A stretch of 64,000 nucleotides of DNA from Pasteurellaceae bacterium Macca (GCA_023101485.1 LVZB01000001.1:868001-932000), one strand, 5' to 3'. Counted from the stretch's first letter, positions 1 to 13,948 are shown. The notes: generated by a model from the sequence alone, not told the origin. Numbers and translations: made by a program.

Positions 1-1323
1 GATGGTATGCACCTGCGCGCTATTTTCTTTAATTGCTTCTTCTTCTAATAAACGGAGGATGGAAAGAGCGATAGATTCATTATCCCGCACTTTACCTGTG
101 CCTTGACAGCGAGGGCAAACATGGGAAGAGGCTTCACTTAATGACGGGCTTAAACGCTGACGGCTCATTTCTAATAAGCCAAAGCGAGAAATGCGTCCAA
201 ATTGGATGCGCGCACGGTCTTGGCGGGTCGCTTCACGGATACGATTTTCCACTTCACGTTGATGACGAACTGGGGTCATATCAATGAAGTCAATAACAAT
301 TAACCCCCCTAAATCACGCAGGCGTAATTGGCGAGCGATCTCATCTGCGGCTTCTAAATTGGTATTTAATGCCGTTTCTTCAATATCGCCACCACGGGTT
401 GCCCGTGAAGAGTTAATATCAATCGCCGTTAAGGCTTCCGTCACATCAATAACAATCGAACCACCGGAGGGAAGGCGGACTTCCCGTTGGAAAGCAGATT
501 CAATTTGGGATTCAATTTGGTAATGGCTAAAAAGTGGCACTTCGCCTTCATACAAACGCACACGGTTGATGAAATCAGGGCGAACAAGGCGGATATGATT
601 TTTTGCTTTCTCAAAAACTTTTTTATTGTCGATTAAGATTTCCCCAATATCACGGCGGAGGTAATCACGAATCGCACGAACGATCACATCACTTTCTTGG
701 TGAATTAAAAATGGTGCAGGGCGAGATTCCGCGGCTTTTTTAATGGCTTCCCAATGGTGGAGAAGGACTTTTAAATCCCACTGTAACTCTTCAGGGGATT
801 TGCCCACGCCAGCGGTACGCACGATTAAGCCCACATCTTCTGGCACATCAAGGCAATCAAGGGCTTCTTTTAATTCTAAGCGTTCATCACCTTCGATACG
901 GCGAGAAATGCCCCCCGCACGCGGATTATTGGGCATTAACACCAAATAGCTTCCCGCCAGGGAGATAAATGTCGTTAAAGCCGCCCCTTTATTGCCACGC
1001 TCTTCTTTGCTGACCTGAACGATGACTTCTTGCCCTTCTTGAATAATATCTTTGATATTCGGGCGACCTTGGAATACATAACCCTGTGGGAAGTATTCTC
1101 GGGAAATTTCTTTTAACGGTAAAAAGCCGTGGCGTTCTGCACCATAATCAACAAATGCCGCTTCAAGGCTTGGCTCAACACGGGTGATTTTACCTTTGTA
1201 GATATTCGCTTTTTTCTGTTCATGACCCGGACTTTCAATGTCCAAATCGAACAAACGTTGCCCATCAACAAGGGCAACTCGCAACTCCTCTTTCTGAGTT
1301 GCATTGATTAACATTCTTTTCAT
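1..1323 (-). CDS. rne: Ribonuclease E, N-terminal catalytic half (partial, runs off left edge)
   Basis: Endoribonuclease that starts mRNA decay and processes rRNA and tRNA at the inner membrane. I translated 441 codons from ATG 1323-1321 ([21 protein letters not shown]) without a stop; the gene continues past base 1. An S1 RNA-binding domain (about residues 35-120, [14 protein letters not shown]) is followed by the 5'-sensor region and the DNase I-like catalytic region with AIDINSS (Asp about 302) and LIVIDFIDM (Asp about 345). The zinc-link CPRCQGTG has its cysteines at about 403 and 406, one residue earlier than in E. coli RNase E. RNase G shares this core, but the N-terminus fits RNase E better. 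The C-terminal degradosome scaffold lies outside the window, so E versus G cannot be settled by length. The 300-bp leader may matter for autoregulation. Confidence 0.93.
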   Translation of the reverse strand, partial: MKRMLINATQKEELRVALVDGQRLFDLDIESPGHEQKKANIYKGKITRVEPSLEAAFVDYGAERHGFLPLKEISREYFPQGYVFQGRPNIKDIIQEGQEVIVQVSKEERGNKGAALTTFISLAGSYLVLMPNNPRAGGISRRIEGDERLELKEALDCLDVPEDVGLIVRTAGVGKSPEELQWDLKVLLHHWEAIKKAAESRPAPFLIHQESDVIVRAIRDYLRRDIGEILIDNKKVFEKAKNHIRLVRPDFINRVRLYEGEVPLFSHYQIESQIESAFQREVRLPSGGSIVIDVTEALTAIDINSSRATRGGDIEETALNTNLEAADEIARQLRLRDLGGLIVIDFIDMTPVRHQREVENRIREATRQDRARIQFGRISRFGLLEMSRQRLSPSLSEASSHVCPRCQGTGKVRDNESIALSILRLLEEEAIKENSAQVHTI

Positions 1324-1623
1324 TGTGTTTCTCGTTTTTCATTATTGTTTAACAACAGATATGCCCCTCTCCCTCACGCTGATTTGATTTCGCGACAGTC
1401 AATCTCCCGATTCTCTGTAATGGAATGTTCTTTTGGGGCGGAGAACCCACCTTCGTCTTACAGCCAAAAAAGCCAGCAAATTCAAAGGGTTACTCCATTC
1501 AACAAGCACCAAACAAGCGGTGCTTTTTTATGCTTTTTTTGCGAAAAAATCCCGACAAAAAAAGCGAGCCATTATGGCATTTTTTGTCGGGAATAGAAAG
1601 GAAGAAATCAGCCCTTTCGCCGA
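1324..1623. other. Intergenic region: rne leader and mscS 3' end
   Basis: Three hundred bases without a credible gene. The side next to rne is the presumed 5' leader of the minus-strand rne transcript. It carries one uptake-signal core (1513-1521, ACAAGCGGT) and the long hairpin at 1551-1592. E. coli rne has a long structured leader used for autoregulation; whether this one does the same is inference, as I did not recognise the known hairpins. The short ORFs here overlap each other in several frames and look random. Confidence 0.6.
1551..1592 (-). terminator. Rho-independent terminator after mscS
   Basis: Inverted repeat CCCGACAAAAAA ... TTTTTTGTCGGG with a smaller internal palindrome (GCCATAATGGC). 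On the minus strand the hairpin is followed by ATTTTTT. It lies about 30 bases past the mscS stop and about 230 bases before the rne start, so it probably separates the two transcripts. Confidence 0.7.
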
Positions 1624-2550
1624 TTACGCTTTTGTGGCGGGGCGAGCGAGGGCAACTTGAATCGGCTGTTCTGCCGGTAAATGCAAGTCTAACTGATTGT
1701 ATGGAATCGAAATGCCTGCCTTATCAAAGCCTAATTTCACTTTTTCCAAAATGGCAAATTGTGTGCTGGCATAGGAAGAGGTCTGCACCCACGGGCGGAC
1801 GAAAAGTTGCACACTACTTGCCGCCAAGCTCCCTACCGCAATAGTCGGCTCTGGGTAATTTAATACATTTTCATCATCAAACAGAATCTGCTGAATCACC
1901 GCTTTAGCTTGTTCAATGTCGGATTCGTAGCTAATGTCGAAGATAAAATCAATCCGTCGTGTTTCATTGCGTGAATAGTTGGTAATACTGTCGGAGAACA
2001 CTTTCCCATTTGGCACTAAAACGGTTTTATTATCTCCAGTGCGAAGCTCCAACATCAGCAAGCCAATCTGCTCCACCTTGCCAGAAGCGCCACCGGCTTC
2101 AATAAAATCACTCTTTTTAAACGGCTTGAAGATTAAAATCATCACCCCGGCGGCAAAATTTTGTAGGGAATTTTGTAACGCTAAACCGACGGCTAAACCC
2201 GCTGCACCGATCAACGCCACCAAAGAGCTGGTGTTAATCCCAAGCTGGGAGAGGGAGGCAATCACCGTAATGAGCAAAAAGAGGAAATAGGTAATAGAAT
2301 TAACGAAACTTTGTAACATTTCATCTTTGCTTGATGCGAGCACAGCTCGACCAATTAAATGGCTGAGAATACGGGCTAAATAACGCCCCAAAAAGAAGAT
2401 CCCAATAGCAAGAAGTAATTTAGTGCCGTAGGGAATAATCCACTCATGTAAAATCGTGTTGAGATCATTACGCTCAAAAAAATCAAGGGCTTTTTTAGCT
2501 TCGGTGGTGACATCAAGACTCGTCACCGTCTCTTGAACGGGTTTTGTCAT
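1624..2550 (-). CDS. mscS: Small-conductance mechanosensitive channel MscS
   Basis: Inner-membrane channel that releases solutes on hypo-osmotic shock. 308 aa from ATG 2550, against 286 in E. coli MscS. An AGGAG ribosome site sits 6-7 bases upstream of this ATG; a longer open frame to 2658 has no such site and is rejected. Three membrane segments occupy the N-terminal half. The pore helix reads GAAGLAVGLALQNSLQNFAA, with the Gly/Ala packing pattern typical of MscS TM3, and is followed by VMILIFKPFK and the beta domain (VEQIGLLMLELRTGDNKTVLV). The C-terminus is hydrophilic. The gene is divergent from rluC. Confidence 0.93.
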   Translation of the reverse strand: MTKPVQETVTSLDVTTEAKKALDFFERNDLNTILHEWIIPYGTKLLLAIGIFFLGRYLARILSHLIGRAVLASSKDEMLQSFVNSITYFLFLLITVIASLSQLGINTSSLVALIGAAGLAVGLALQNSLQNFAAGVMILIFKPFKKSDFIEAGGASGKVEQIGLLMLELRTGDNKTVLVPNGKVFSDSITNYSRNETRRIDFIFDISYESDIEQAKAVIQQILFDDENVLNYPEPTIAVGSLAASSVQLFVRPWVQTSSYASTQFAILEKVKLGFDKAGISIPYNQLDLHLPAEQPIQVALARPATKA

Positions 2551-2725
2551 TCTATTTCTCCTAAAATAAGTGCAAACAAGCGGTCGTTTTTTCGGTCTTT
2601 TTTGCTTTTGTTCAAACAAGGCTGAGCAGAGGTTAAACAAAGCCAAAAATTCTAGCACAAAGTTTTCGGCGTGATACTGAAATATGCTACCATTTGGGCA
2701 ATTTTTTCCTCTTTAGATAACCCCC

Positions 2726-3682
2726 ATGACCGATAAGATCATCCAAGCCAGCGTGCAATTTTTAACCCTGAGTGAAGACGAAGCCGGACAACGCTTAGAT
2801 AATTTTTTACTCGCCAAACTCAAAGGTGTGCCAAAAAGTTTAATTTACCGCATCGTGCGTAAAGGCGAAGTCCGTGTGAATAAAGGGCGTGTAAAGCCGG
2901 ACTATAAACTCCAAGCCGGAGATGTCGTGCGTGTGCCACCGGTTCGAGTGGCTGAAAAAAACGAAGCGCCCGTTTCCACCAAGCTCAATAAAGTGGCGGA
3001 ATTAGAAAACCAAATTCTGTATGAAGATGAGGTCATGCTCGTGATCAATAAACCCTCGGGCATTGCCGTGCATGGTGGGAGTGGGCTAAGTTTTGGTGTA
3101 ATTGAAGCCTTACGCGCATTACGCCCTCAGGCAAAATTTTTAGAATTGGTCCATCGTATCGACCGTGATACCTCCGGCATTCTTTTAGTCGCCAAAAAAC
3201 GCTCCGCCCTACGCCATTTGCACGATCAACTTCGCGAAAAAGTGGTACAAAAAGATTACCTCGCCTTAGTGAGAGGGCAGTGGCAATCCCACGTCAAAGT
3301 GATTAAAGCTCCACTACTCAAAAACGAACTCGCCAGTGGCGAACGCATTGTGCGAGTAAGCGAAGAGGGCAAAGCCTCAGAAACCCGTTTTACCATTGAA
3401 GAACGCTACGCCAATGCCACCTTAGTGAAGGCTTCGCCGGTTACGGGGCGAACCCACCAAATTCGCGTGCATACCCAATACGCTGGCCACCCCATTGCCT
3501 GTGATGATAAATATGGCGAAGGGGAGTTTGACCAAAAAATGCAACAAGCAGGCTTAAACCGCCTATTCCTCCACGCCTACGCAATTCGCTTCATCCACCC
3601 AAAATCGGGGGAAGAGGTGGTGATCACCGCCCCTCTCGATAAAGGGTTAAAACAGGTCTTAGCCAACTTGCGGGCAGAATAA
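2726..3682 (+). CDS. rluC: 23S rRNA pseudouridine synthase RluC
   Basis: Makes pseudouridines in 23S rRNA (positions 955, 2504 and 2580 in E. coli). 318 aa, against 319 in E. coli. An N-terminal S4 RNA-binding domain (about residues 18-75, GQRLDNFLLAKLKGVPKSLI) precedes the RluA-family catalytic domain with the signature HRIDRDTSG at about residue 142; its Asp is the catalytic residue. The later GRTHQIRVH motif is also intact. It leads a tight same-strand cluster: ubiJ starts about 12 bases after its stop, so rluC, ubiJ and ubiB are probably co-transcribed. This differs from the E. coli order ubiE-ubiJ-ubiB. Confidence 0.95.
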   Translation: MTDKIIQASVQFLTLSEDEAGQRLDNFLLAKLKGVPKSLIYRIVRKGEVRVNKGRVKPDYKLQAGDVVRVPPVRVAEKNEAPVSTKLNKVAELENQILYEDEVMLVINKPSGIAVHGGSGLSFGVIEALRALRPQAKFLELVHRIDRDTSGILLVAKKRSALRHLHDQLREKVVQKDYLALVRGQWQSHVKVIKAPLLKNELASGERIVRVSEEGKASETRFTIEERYANATLVKASPVTGRTHQIRVHTQYAGHPIACDDKYGEGEFDQKMQQAGLNRLFLHAYAIRFIHPKSGEEVVITAPLDKGLKQVLANLRAE

Positions 3683-3694
3683 CTATTGAACACT

Positions 3695-4321
3695 ATGGCT
3701 CAACAATTTCTCTTTTCTCAACTTGCCGTGGGGGCGTTAGAAACCGCCTTTAATCAACTGATTAAACGCTCCCCCCACGTTGCCCCACAGCTACGCAAGC
3801 TAAAAGGCAAGATTCTCCACATTCAGCTTACCGCCCCTCATCTCTCACTGTTTGTGATTTTTTCAGAACAACGAAGCGATTGGCTAACCCAATATGAAGG
3901 CGATGCCGATTGCGCCATCACCTTAGAAAGCACCGTTCTGCCCAAACTTGCCGATAAAAGCAAACTCAGCGAGCTGATTAACCAAAAACAGCTCCTACTC
4001 ACGGGGGATATTCAAGTGCTACAACACTTCAATACACTTCTTGATGAGTTAGAAAAAAATCCTGCGGAGCTCCTTTCCCCTCTCCTTGGTGATGTGTTGG
4101 CGCAATTCTCCACCGATATTGCAAGCCACCTGTTTGGCAAAATCAAACAGCACACCCATACCCAAGCACAGTATCTTGTCGATAACCTCATGACAGAACG
4201 CCCCGTGCTTGTTCATACCTTAGAATTTGTCCATTTTAGCGATGAGGTCGCCCTGCTTGCAGAACAAGCGGTCAAATTTGAGGAAAAATTTGCCCAACGA
4301 GAAAAAGAGTTAAAACGATGA
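3695..4321 (+). CDS. ubiJ: Ubiquinone biosynthesis accessory factor UbiJ (SCP2 domain)
   Basis: Lipid-binding accessory protein of the soluble Ubi complex that carries ubiquinone intermediates. 208 aa from ATG 3695; a TTG three codons upstream (3686) is an alternative, and neither has a strong ribosome site, so coupling to rluC is likely. The SCP2-like fold is visible as hydrophobic N-terminal strands plus the diagnostic [20 protein letters not shown], closely like E. coli UbiJ (GDADCTV...SVLPKL), followed by [17 protein letters not shown]. The stop overlaps the ubiB start as ATGA, the classic ubiJ-ubiB coupling. An uptake signal (4264-4273) lies inside the coding region. Confidence 0.9.
   Translation: MAQQFLFSQLAVGALETAFNQLIKRSPHVAPQLRKLKGKILHIQLTAPHLSLFVIFSEQRSDWLTQYEGDADCAITLESTVLPKLADKSKLSELINQKQLLLTGDIQVLQHFNTLLDELEKNPAELLSPLLGDVLAQFSTDIASHLFGKIKQHTHTQAQYLVDNLMTERPVLVHTLEFVHFSDEVALLAEQAVKFEEKFAQREKELKR
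4264..4275 (+). repeat. DNA uptake signal sequence (representative of many)
   Basis: ACAAGCGGTCAA is a full match to the Actinobacillus pleuropneumoniae-type uptake signal. Further copies in either orientation include 1513, 2576, 5961, 9491, 27831, 40609, 57150 and the inverted pairs annotated as terminators. The Haemophilus influenzae core AAGTGCGGT is not used here. This is the best single clue to the clade. On reading I saw no core between about 18,084 and 23,210, nor between about 30,000 and 35,200. Confidence 0.9.
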
Positions 4322-5937
4322 ATATCAAAAACCTTCGCCGTCTTTACCGCATTATTCATACCTTTTTACGCTATGGCATTGACGAAACTCTGCCCGCCAT
4401 TCCCCTCACTCGCTCCCTACGATTAGGGCGAAAATCGCTCTTTTGGGTCAAAAATCAATTCCCCGAAGAACCCCTTGGCGTGCGGTTACGCCTTGCCTTG
4501 CAAGAGTTAGGCCCCGTTTGGATTAAGCTCGGGCAAATGCTCTCTACACGGCGCGATCTCTTTCCCCCTGAACTTGCCGATCAGCTTGCCCTCTTGCAAG
4601 ACCAAGTAGAACCCTTTAACGGCAGAATCGCCCGTGAAGTGATGGAACAAGCCTTAGGCGATAAATTAGAAACGTGGTTTGATGATTTTGACGAAACCGC
4701 CCTCGCCTCCGCCTCAATCGCCCAAGTGCATACTGCCACCTTGAAAGAAATGGGCAAAGAGGTGGTGCTTAAAGTCATTCGTCCTAGCATTGAACCCGTG
4801 ATTAACGCCGATTTGGAATTGATGTATTTTCTCGCCGGCTTAATTCCGAAAATCTCTGCCGAAGGCAAACGCCTACGGGCCGTAGAAGTGGTGCGAGAAT
4901 ATGAGAAAACCTTGCGAGATGAACTTGATCTGCGTAAAGAGATGGCTAACGCACAACGTTTGCGCGCCAATTTTGAAAATAGCGTAGAACTTTACGTTCC
5001 CGAAATGTACCCCCAATTTGGACGGAAAAATCTGATTGTGCAGGAGCGTATTTACGGTATTCCTGTCGCCAATGTTGCCGAATTAGAAGCCAATGGCACG
5101 AATATGAAATTACTTTCAGAACGAGGCGTGCAGGTCTTCTTTACCCAAGTTTTCCGAGATAGTTTCTTCCACGCCGATATGCACCCCGGTAATATTTTTG
5201 TCAGCCGAGAGCATCCTGACAATCCGCAATATATCGGCATTGATTGTGGCATTGTCGGCACGCTCAACGCCAACGATAAACGCTATTTAGCGGAAAGTTT
5301 TGTTGCCTTCTTTAATCGAGATTATCGCCGTGTAGCGTTAATGCACGTGGAATCTGGCTGGACACCAGCCGATACGGATATTGATGCCTTTGAACAAGCA
5401 TTCCGTGAAGTATGCGAACCGATTTTCGCCAAGCCTTTATCTGAAATTTCCTTTGGCCATGTGTTACTTAATCTGTTTAATGTCGCGCGGGAATTTAATA
5501 TGGAAGTGCAACCCCAGCTCGTCTTGTTGCAAAAAACCTTACTCTATATTGAAGGCTTAGGCAGACAGATTTACCCACAACTCGATTTATGGCAAACCGC
5601 CAAACCTTTTTTACAAGAGTGGCTAAATGAGCAAGTGGGTGTTAAAGCGATGATCCGCCAAGTGCAACAACGCTTACCGCAATTTCGGGAACATTTCGCT
5701 GAATTCCCCGAAGCAGTATTCCAAGCATTGCAACAACAAAAGCAGATTAACTTCCGTTTAAAAGAGATTAACGAAAGCCTACAACGACAAGCCAATCAGC
5801 CAAATTGGTTTGGGATGACGGCGCTTACTGTCGCCATCGGTGGCACGTTCTGGCAGTTTGACAAACTTCCCCTTAGCGTAGCAGTGGCATTACTTGTAGT
5901 AGAAATAGGCTTATTAGCTAAATCCTTTTGGCGGTAA
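4318..5937 (+). CDS. ubiB: Ubiquinone biosynthesis regulatory kinase-like protein UbiB
   Basis: Membrane-anchored ABC1/ADCK-family atypical kinase/ATPase needed for ubiquinone synthesis. 539 aa (E. coli 546). The family KxGQ motif appears as [11 protein letters not shown] (about residue 77), the Ala-rich loop as ASASIAQVH, the invariant Lys as VVLKVIRP, and the catalytic region as [10 protein letters not shown] then IDCGIVG. Two hydrophobic segments at the C-terminus (about 495-537) anchor it in the inner membrane. It starts inside the ubiJ stop codon (ATGA) and ends at a bidirectional terminator shared with the converging atp operon. Confidence 0.95.
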   Translation: MNIKNLRRLYRIIHTFLRYGIDETLPAIPLTRSLRLGRKSLFWVKNQFPEEPLGVRLRLALQELGPVWIKLGQMLSTRRDLFPPELADQLALLQDQVEPFNGRIAREVMEQALGDKLETWFDDFDETALASASIAQVHTATLKEMGKEVVLKVIRPSIEPVINADLELMYFLAGLIPKISAEGKRLRAVEVVREYEKTLRDELDLRKEMANAQRLRANFENSVELYVPEMYPQFGRKNLIVQERIYGIPVANVAELEANGTNMKLLSERGVQVFFTQVFRDSFFHADMHPGNIFVSREHPDNPQYIGIDCGIVGTLNANDKRYLAESFVAFFNRDYRRVALMHVESGWTPADTDIDAFEQAFREVCEPIFAKPLSEISFGHVLLNLFNVAREFNMEVQPQLVLLQKTLLYIEGLGRQIYPQLDLWQTAKPFLQEWLNEQVGVKAMIRQVQQRLPQFREHFAEFPEAVFQALQQQKQINFRLKEINESLQRQANQPNWFGMTALTVAIGGTFWQFDKLPLSVAVALLVVEIGLLAKSFWR

Positions 5938-5976
5938 AAAGCAAAATCTTGAAAAAATTTGACCGCTTGTATTATG

Positions 5977-6004
5977 AAAAAACCCTCCAATCGGAGGGTT
6001 TTTT
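5977..6004. terminator. Bidirectional terminator between ubiB and atpC
   Basis: AAAAAACCCTCC-AATC-GGAGGGTTTTTT is a near-perfect stem with a 4-base loop and A/T tracts on both sides. It can end ubiB on the plus strand and the ATP synthase operon on the minus strand. A reverse-orientation uptake signal (GACCGCTTGT, 5961-5970) lies immediately upstream. Confidence 0.9.
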
Positions 6005-6012
6005 ATTCAGAC

Positions 6013-6432
6013 TTAACGTCTATTTGCTAATTTTGTTTTGGTTAGCTCATAAACACGCAGTTTGGCAATTTCCTGTGCTAATTTTGCCGTCATATCGGCA
6101 TCATTCACCTTGGACATTGTTTCTTCTGCTTTGCGTTTCGCTGCAAGAATGCGTTGCTCATCAAGTTCTTCGCCTCGAATCGCTACATCCGCTAATACAG
6201 TAACCACAGTTGGCTGGACTTCAATAAAACCACCTGACACATAGATAAATTCTTCTTTACCATCTGCAAGGGTGAATTTCACCATACCGGGTTTTATCGC
6301 AGTTAATAGCGGGGTGTGCCCAGCATAAATACCTAACTCACCCTCAATACCTGTGACACGAATGCTTGTTACTTGCCCTTCAAAAATTTTTTTCTCGGCA
6401 CTGACCACTGTCAGTTCAAATTGAGATGCCAT
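6013..6432 (-). CDS. atpC: ATP synthase F1 epsilon subunit
   Basis: Central-stalk subunit that couples rotation and inhibits ATP hydrolysis. 139 aa, the same length as E. coli AtpC. The N-terminal beta sandwich ([39 protein letters not shown]) is followed by a C-terminal helical hairpin rich in Ala, Glu and Lys. It is the last gene of the atp operon, 36 bases after atpD, and runs into the bidirectional terminator at 5977-6004. Confidence 0.96.
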   Translation of the reverse strand: MASQFELTVVSAEKKIFEGQVTSIRVTGIEGELGIYAGHTPLLTAIKPGMVKFTLADGKEEFIYVSGGFIEVQPTVVTVLADVAIRGEELDEQRILAAKRKAEETMSKVNDADMTAKLAQEIAKLRVYELTKTKLANRR

Positions 6433-6468
6433 TGTGTTCTCCTTTTTCCCAGTGAGGTTTCGGGAACA

Positions 6469-8726
<2,258 letters not shown>

Positions 8727-8751
8727 ATTATTTCTCCGCTAAAAAGTCGAA

Positions 8752-10293
8752 TTACCACGCACTATTCTTTTTGAAGCTTTCTAAAATCTCAACGAGCTTA
8801 TCTTTAATTTCATCATTAAAGTTGCCAGATTTTGTTAAGTCTTTCATAAAGTCTGCATAATTTGCGTTAGCATAATCTAAAAGGTTAGCTTCAAAAGAAC
8901 CAACACGCTCTACTTCCACATCATCAAGGAAACCGTATTCTGCTGCAGCAAGGGACAAGCCTAATTGTGCAACAGACATTGGCGAGAATTGTTTTTGTTT
9001 TAACAATTCAGTCACTTTTTGACCATGTGAAAGTTGTTTGCGAGTTGCATCATCAAGATCTGATGCAAACTGAGCAAAGGCGGCTAATTCACGATATTGT
9101 GCAAGTGCGGTACGAATACCACCGGCTAATTTCTTCACAAGTTTCGTTTGGGCAGAACCCCCTACACGGGAAACTGAGATGCCTGGGTTTACCGCAGGGC
9201 GAATACCCGCATTAAAGAAACTGGTTTCAAGGAAAATCTGACCATCAGTAATGGAGATGACGTTCGTTGGAACGAAAGCAGAAACGTCCCCAGCTTGGGT
9301 TTCAATAATTGGTAAGGCAGTTAAAGAACCTGTTTGACCTTTTACTGCACCGTTAGTGAAACGCTCAACATAATCGGCATTGACACGAGCCGCACGCTCA
9401 AGTAAACGTGAGTGTAGGTAGAAAACATCACCTGGATAAGCTTCACGACCTGGCGGACGGCGTAATAACAATGAAATTTGACGATAAGCAACCGCTTGTT
9501 TTGATAAATCATCATAAACGATTAGCGCATCTTCACCACGATCACGAAAATATTCACCCATTGCACAACCAGAATATGGGGCAAGGTATTGAAGTGCCGC
9601 AGATTCAGAAGCCGATGCCACCACCACGATGGTGTTCGCTAATGCACCATGCTCTTCTAATTTGCGCACTACGTTTGCAATCGTTGACGCTTTTTGACCA
9701 ATCGCAACATAGATACATTTAATGCCTGAATCACGTTGGTTAATAATTGCATCAATCGCTAAGGCAGTTTTACCTGTTTGACGGTCACCGATAATCAACT
9801 CACGCTGACCACGACCGATTGGCACCATTGAATCCACCGCTTTATAACCCGTTTGCACAGGTTGATCAACGGATTGACGGTCGATTACTCCTGGTGCAAT
9901 CACTTCAACTGGCGAGAAACCATCATTTTCAATTTCACCTTTACCATCAATTGGCTGGCCAAGGGTATTAACAACACGCCCCAACAAACCACGACCAACA
10001 GGTACTTCTAAAATACGTCCGGTGCATTGAACTTCCATCCCTTCTGCTAAATCTGCATAAGGCCCCATGACTACAGCACCGACAGAATCTCTTTCTAAGT
10101 TTAATGCAATCGCATAACGATTGCCTGGTAATGCAATCATTTCACCTTGCATTACATTAGATAAGCCATGGATTCGAATTACACCATCACTTACTGAAAC
10201 GATTGTCCCTGTACTTTGAGCTTCATTCACTACATTAAACTGGGCAATACGCTTTTTAATTAACTCACTAATTTCTGTTGAATTTAGTTGCAT
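8752..10293 (-). CDS. atpA: ATP synthase F1 alpha subunit
   Basis: Non-catalytic nucleotide-binding subunit, 513 aa as in E. coli. The Walker A motif GDRQTGKTA is at about residue 169 and Walker B is [18 protein letters not shown]. The arginine-finger region [13 protein letters not shown] is intact, and the N-terminus ([16 protein letters not shown]) is the delta-binding helix. It sits between atpH and atpG with short gaps. Confidence 0.97.
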   Translation of the reverse strand: MQLNSTEISELIKKRIAQFNVVNEAQSTGTIVSVSDGVIRIHGLSNVMQGEMIALPGNRYAIALNLERDSVGAVVMGPYADLAEGMEVQCTGRILEVPVGRGLLGRVVNTLGQPIDGKGEIENDGFSPVEVIAPGVIDRQSVDQPVQTGYKAVDSMVPIGRGQRELIIGDRQTGKTALAIDAIINQRDSGIKCIYVAIGQKASTIANVVRKLEEHGALANTIVVVASASESAALQYLAPYSGCAMGEYFRDRGEDALIVYDDLSKQAVAYRQISLLLRRPPGREAYPGDVFYLHSRLLERAARVNADYVERFTNGAVKGQTGSLTALPIIETQAGDVSAFVPTNVISITDGQIFLETSFFNAGIRPAVNPGISVSRVGGSAQTKLVKKLAGGIRTALAQYRELAAFAQFASDLDDATRKQLSHGQKVTELLKQKQFSPMSVAQLGLSLAAAEYGFLDDVEVERVGSFEANLLDYANANYADFMKDLTKSGNFNDEIKDKLVEILESFKKNSAW

Positions 10294-10305
10294 TTTCTAT
10301 TCCTC

Positions 10306-10839
10306 TTACAAGCACAACTCTTGGCTTAAACGACTGAGCTGACCTCGGCTGCTTCCATCAATTACTGTATCACCGTAACGAATAATAACACCAGCAATTA
10401 GCGATTTATCTACATTTGAGATTAAACGCACATTTCCATTAAGGCGTTTTTTCATTGCATCAACAATTTTAACTTCTTGTGATTTCGTTAATTTTGTCGC
10501 TGATGTAACAAAAACTTCCTTGATGGATTCATACTCAGTTCTTAAATCGAGAAAACCTTTTAATACCGAAGCTAATGCTAAAAGACGCTTATTTTCAGCC
10601 ATTAGTCGAATAAAATTTTGCCCATATTGATCAAGATTATCTCCACAAATAGCCAAAAAAGTATCAGCTACTTTCGTTGCTGAAAGTGATGAAGTAATCA
10701 GATTATTCATTTCATCATTTTCAGAGACTAACACGGAAAATTGTAGCATTTCCTGCCACTTATCTAACTGACCTTGTTCTAAAGCAAAATCAAAAGCTGC
10801 TTTAGCATAAGGGCGAGCTACTGTGTTTAATTCAGACAT
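10306..10839 (-). CDS. atpH: ATP synthase F1 delta subunit
   Basis: Links the b-subunit stator to F1. 177 aa, the same length as E. coli. The N-terminal helical domain ([20 protein letters not shown]) and the C-terminal OSCP signature ([20 protein letters not shown]) are both present. The gene is 14 bases after atpF and 12 bases before atpA. Confidence 0.95.
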   Translation of the reverse strand: MSELNTVARPYAKAAFDFALEQGQLDKWQEMLQFSVLVSENDEMNNLITSSLSATKVADTFLAICGDNLDQYGQNFIRLMAENKRLLALASVLKGFLDLRTEYESIKEVFVTSATKLTKSQEVKIVDAMKKRLNGNVRLISNVDKSLIAGVIIRYGDTVIDGSSRGQLSRLSQELCL

Positions 10840-10852
10840 TAGCCCCCCTTAA

Positions 10853-11323
10853 TTATAATTCAGCAACGAGCTTATCAATGATGTCATTATTTGCAGCAGC
10901 ATCGACTGAGCGGCCAACAATTTTTTCAGCACCAGCAACAGCTAATGCTGCTACTTTTTGACGAAGCTCTTCTTGAACACGTCTGCGTTCACTTTCTACC
11001 TCAGCATAACCTTGCTCAATAATTTTCGCTTTTTCTGCTTCAGCTTCTGCTTGAACAGATTCTAAAATTTCATTACGACGCTTATTAGCAAGATCCACTA
11101 TTTGCTGAGCTTCCATTTTTGCTTTTTCAAGCTCTTGAGCAACTAAGACTTGTGTATTTTCTTGTTCTTGCTTTGCTTTTTCGGCAGAAGCAAGAGCATC
11201 AGCAATTTGCCCTTGGCGAGTTTCAATTGCATGAATAATTGGTGGCCATATGTATTTCATACAGAACCAAACAAAAATAACAAATATAATTGTTTGCCCA
11301 ATTAATGTTGCGTTTATATTCAT
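10853..11323 (-). CDS. atpF: ATP synthase Fo subunit b (stator)
   Basis: Peripheral stalk, 156 aa, the same length as E. coli. One N-terminal membrane helix ([20 protein letters not shown]) is followed by a long, highly charged, Ala-rich helix typical of the dimeric right-handed coiled coil. It sits between atpE and atpH. Confidence 0.95.
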   Translation of the reverse strand: MNINATLIGQTIIFVIFVWFCMKYIWPPIIHAIETRQGQIADALASAEKAKQEQENTQVLVAQELEKAKMEAQQIVDLANKRRNEILESVQAEAEAEKAKIIEQGYAEVESERRRVQEELRQKVAALAVAGAEKIVGRSVDAAANNDIIDKLVAEL

Positions 11324-11367
11324 AACGGATCCTTAGTTAAGTTTTTTAAACTCTAATAAAACCGCTT

Positions 11368-11643
<276 letters not shown>

Positions 11644-11673
11644 TTAAATTTAGCCTAATGGCCGGTTGAAAAA

Positions 11674-12465
<792 letters not shown>

Positions 12466-12497
12466 TCAATCAAACCTTTTTAGTGAAAAAGAATATT

Positions 12498-12887
12498 TTA
12501 CTGTTTCCCATAGTGATTCAATACCAAAGGCAAGATACTATTTAAAACAAGCGATAAAATACAACCCAAAAAAAATACTGAGTGGTCTAAATGAGCAAAA
12601 AATTTTATTGCCATTATGATAAATACCACTGTTAATGAAAATTTAAACGCCGCTACCTTATAAAACCGAGAAAGTGGCTGATTTACTTGTTGACGAAAAA
12701 ACATCAATAATATAGAAAACAAATAAGGCAAAAAAATTGCCATCAAACCCACAAAAAAACTCAGCACAGTTTCATTGATACTCTTTTCAACTATGCTAAA
12801 AAAAACTATCGCTAGGAAAAAAATGCCAATTTCAACCAATAATACCGTTTGATACAAACGCTTAGTTTTCTTTAATACGATTGACAT
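12498..12887 (-). CDS. atpI: ATP synthase subunit I
   Basis: Small non-essential membrane protein that begins many atp operons and is thought to assist c-ring assembly or magnesium uptake. 129 aa with four predicted membrane helices and a basic N-terminus (MSIVLKKTKRLYQ). Sequence conservation in this family is poor; the call rests on position (first gene before atpB), length and topology. Confidence 0.85.
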   Translation of the reverse strand: MSIVLKKTKRLYQTVLLVEIGIFFLAIVFFSIVEKSINETVLSFFVGLMAIFLPYLFSILLMFFRQQVNQPLSRFYKVAAFKFSLTVVFIIMAIKFFAHLDHSVFFLGCILSLVLNSILPLVLNHYGKQ

Positions 12888-12945
12888 GACTATCCTAACT
12901 TAACATCTTATTTTTATTATAAAATTACAAAGAAGATTGCGTAGA

Positions 12946-12974
12946 ATTATGAACGAATGCAATCTCTAAATCAA
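12946..12974 (-). promoter_or_regulatory. Predicted sigma-70 promoter of the atp operon
   Basis: On the minus strand, TTGATT (-35, complement of 12969-12974) and CATAAT (-10, complement of 12946-12951) are separated by exactly 17 bases. The predicted start near 12939 gives a leader of about 50 bases before the atpI ATG. Seen by consensus match only. Confidence 0.6.
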
Positions 12975-13149
12975 TGAAAAAACACAGTAAAATGTAACAT
13001 TTTTTACAATATTGTAACAAGATTGGAGTTTCAATATCGAATAAAAATCCAAGCGATTATACGTTGAATTATGCCTTATTCCAACCAACAGCCAACGGAA
13101 AAATGAGAGGTATTTAACATTTTTCAGAAAACATCGTGTCTATTCTAAG

Positions 13150-13205
13150 CAAGCGGTCGATTTTTCGCCTTTTTTTGCAAAAAACTAAATAAAAATGACC
13201 GCTTG
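13150..13205. terminator. Inverted uptake-signal pair downstream of rsmG
   Basis: CAAGCGGTC (13150-13158) and GACCGCTTG (13197-13205), with flanking T/A tracts, form a long stem with a one-base bulge. It lies just past the rsmG stop on the minus strand. There is no strong U-tract directly after the stem, so terminator activity is less certain than for the other pairs. Confidence 0.5.
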
Positions 13206-13223
13206 TCTAACACTTTTTCTTGC

Positions 13224-13838
13224 TTATTCTTTGGCTAATAGAACTAAGTGTCGCTCACCGACTAATTCCGGCACATTTAATTTCACCACATCAACTAACT
13301 GAATCGGCTTGGTGACCTCGGCGATCTCCGCCTCATCATACAGACCTTTCAACGCATAAAATTTGCCCTGTTCATTCGGTAAGTGGTAACACCAATTCAC
13401 CATATCATTTAGGGAGGCAAAAGCCCGACTTAACACGCCATCAAATTGATGTTCTTGATAGACTTCCACTCGGCTTAATACCGCCGTGACATTAGAAATA
13501 CCCAGCTCACGCAACGCATTACGAATAAAGGTAATTCGCTTACCAAGGCTATCGAGTAATACAAACTGTTTATCGGGGTTAGCAATCGCTAACGGAATAC
13601 CCGGCAAGCCTGGGCCTGTACCCACATCAATGAAATGCGAGCCTTGTAAGTAAGGGCTTACCACAAGACTATCGAGAATATGCTTCACCAACATTTCGTT
13701 AGGATCGCGCACCGAGGTCAAATTATAGGCTTTATTCCATTTATCTAATAACTTCACAAAACCAACTAACTGCTGTTTTTGGTGATCAGACAAAGCGATT
13801 CCCGCCTGCCCAAGCAAGCGGTCTAATTTTGCTAACAT
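13224..13838 (-). CDS. rsmG: 16S rRNA m7G527 methyltransferase RsmG (GidB)
   Basis: Methylates G527 of 16S rRNA using SAM; loss gives low-level streptomycin resistance in several bacteria. 204 aa (E. coli 207). The SAM-binding motif is [17 protein letters not shown] at about residue 70, followed by [15 protein letters not shown]; the N-terminus ([17 protein letters not shown]) is conserved. In many bacteria rsmG follows mnmG at oriC. Here it abuts the atp operon instead, while mnmG and oriC are 35 kb away in this window. Confidence 0.95.
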   Translation of the reverse strand: MLAKLDRLLGQAGIALSDHQKQQLVGFVKLLDKWNKAYNLTSVRDPNEMLVKHILDSLVVSPYLQGSHFIDVGTGPGLPGIPLAIANPDKQFVLLDSLGKRITFIRNALRELGISNVTAVLSRVEVYQEHQFDGVLSRAFASLNDMVNWCYHLPNEQGKFYALKGLYDEAEIAEVTKPIQLVDVVKLNVPELVGERHLVLLAKE

Positions 13839-13948
13839 TTTGTCATTCCTTCTTTTCGTTCATTTCATTATGCTGTGATGGCGAGGGAGTATATAGCCAA
13901 ACCCAAGGGGTAACAAGCCGAAAGCAAAAGTGGAGAAATTGGTAAAAC

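Larger units (their letters stand above)
12888..13223. other. Intergenic region: atp operon leader and promoter, rsmG 3' end
   Basis: No gene seen. The half next to atpI carries the promoter annotated at 12946-12974. Upstream of that promoter is an AT-rich stretch with an imperfect palindrome around 12994-13019 (TGTAAC...TTACAATATTGTTACA-like), which could bind a regulator but is not recognised. The far end carries the inverted uptake-signal pair at 13150-13205 after rsmG. Confidence 0.6.

Noticed and set aside
284-1311. Plus-strand and minus-strand short ORFs across the rne region
   Set aside because: They lie antisense to or out of frame with a continuous rne reading frame that has all RNase E motifs.
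1345-1844. Short plus-strand ORFs upstream of mscS
   Set aside because: Mutually overlapping frames without ribosome sites, crossing a terminator hairpin and the mscS coding region.
4581-4970. 129-aa minus-strand ORF inside ubiB
   Set aside because: Antisense shadow of a strongly conserved gene; Ser/Arg-rich composition typical of shadows.
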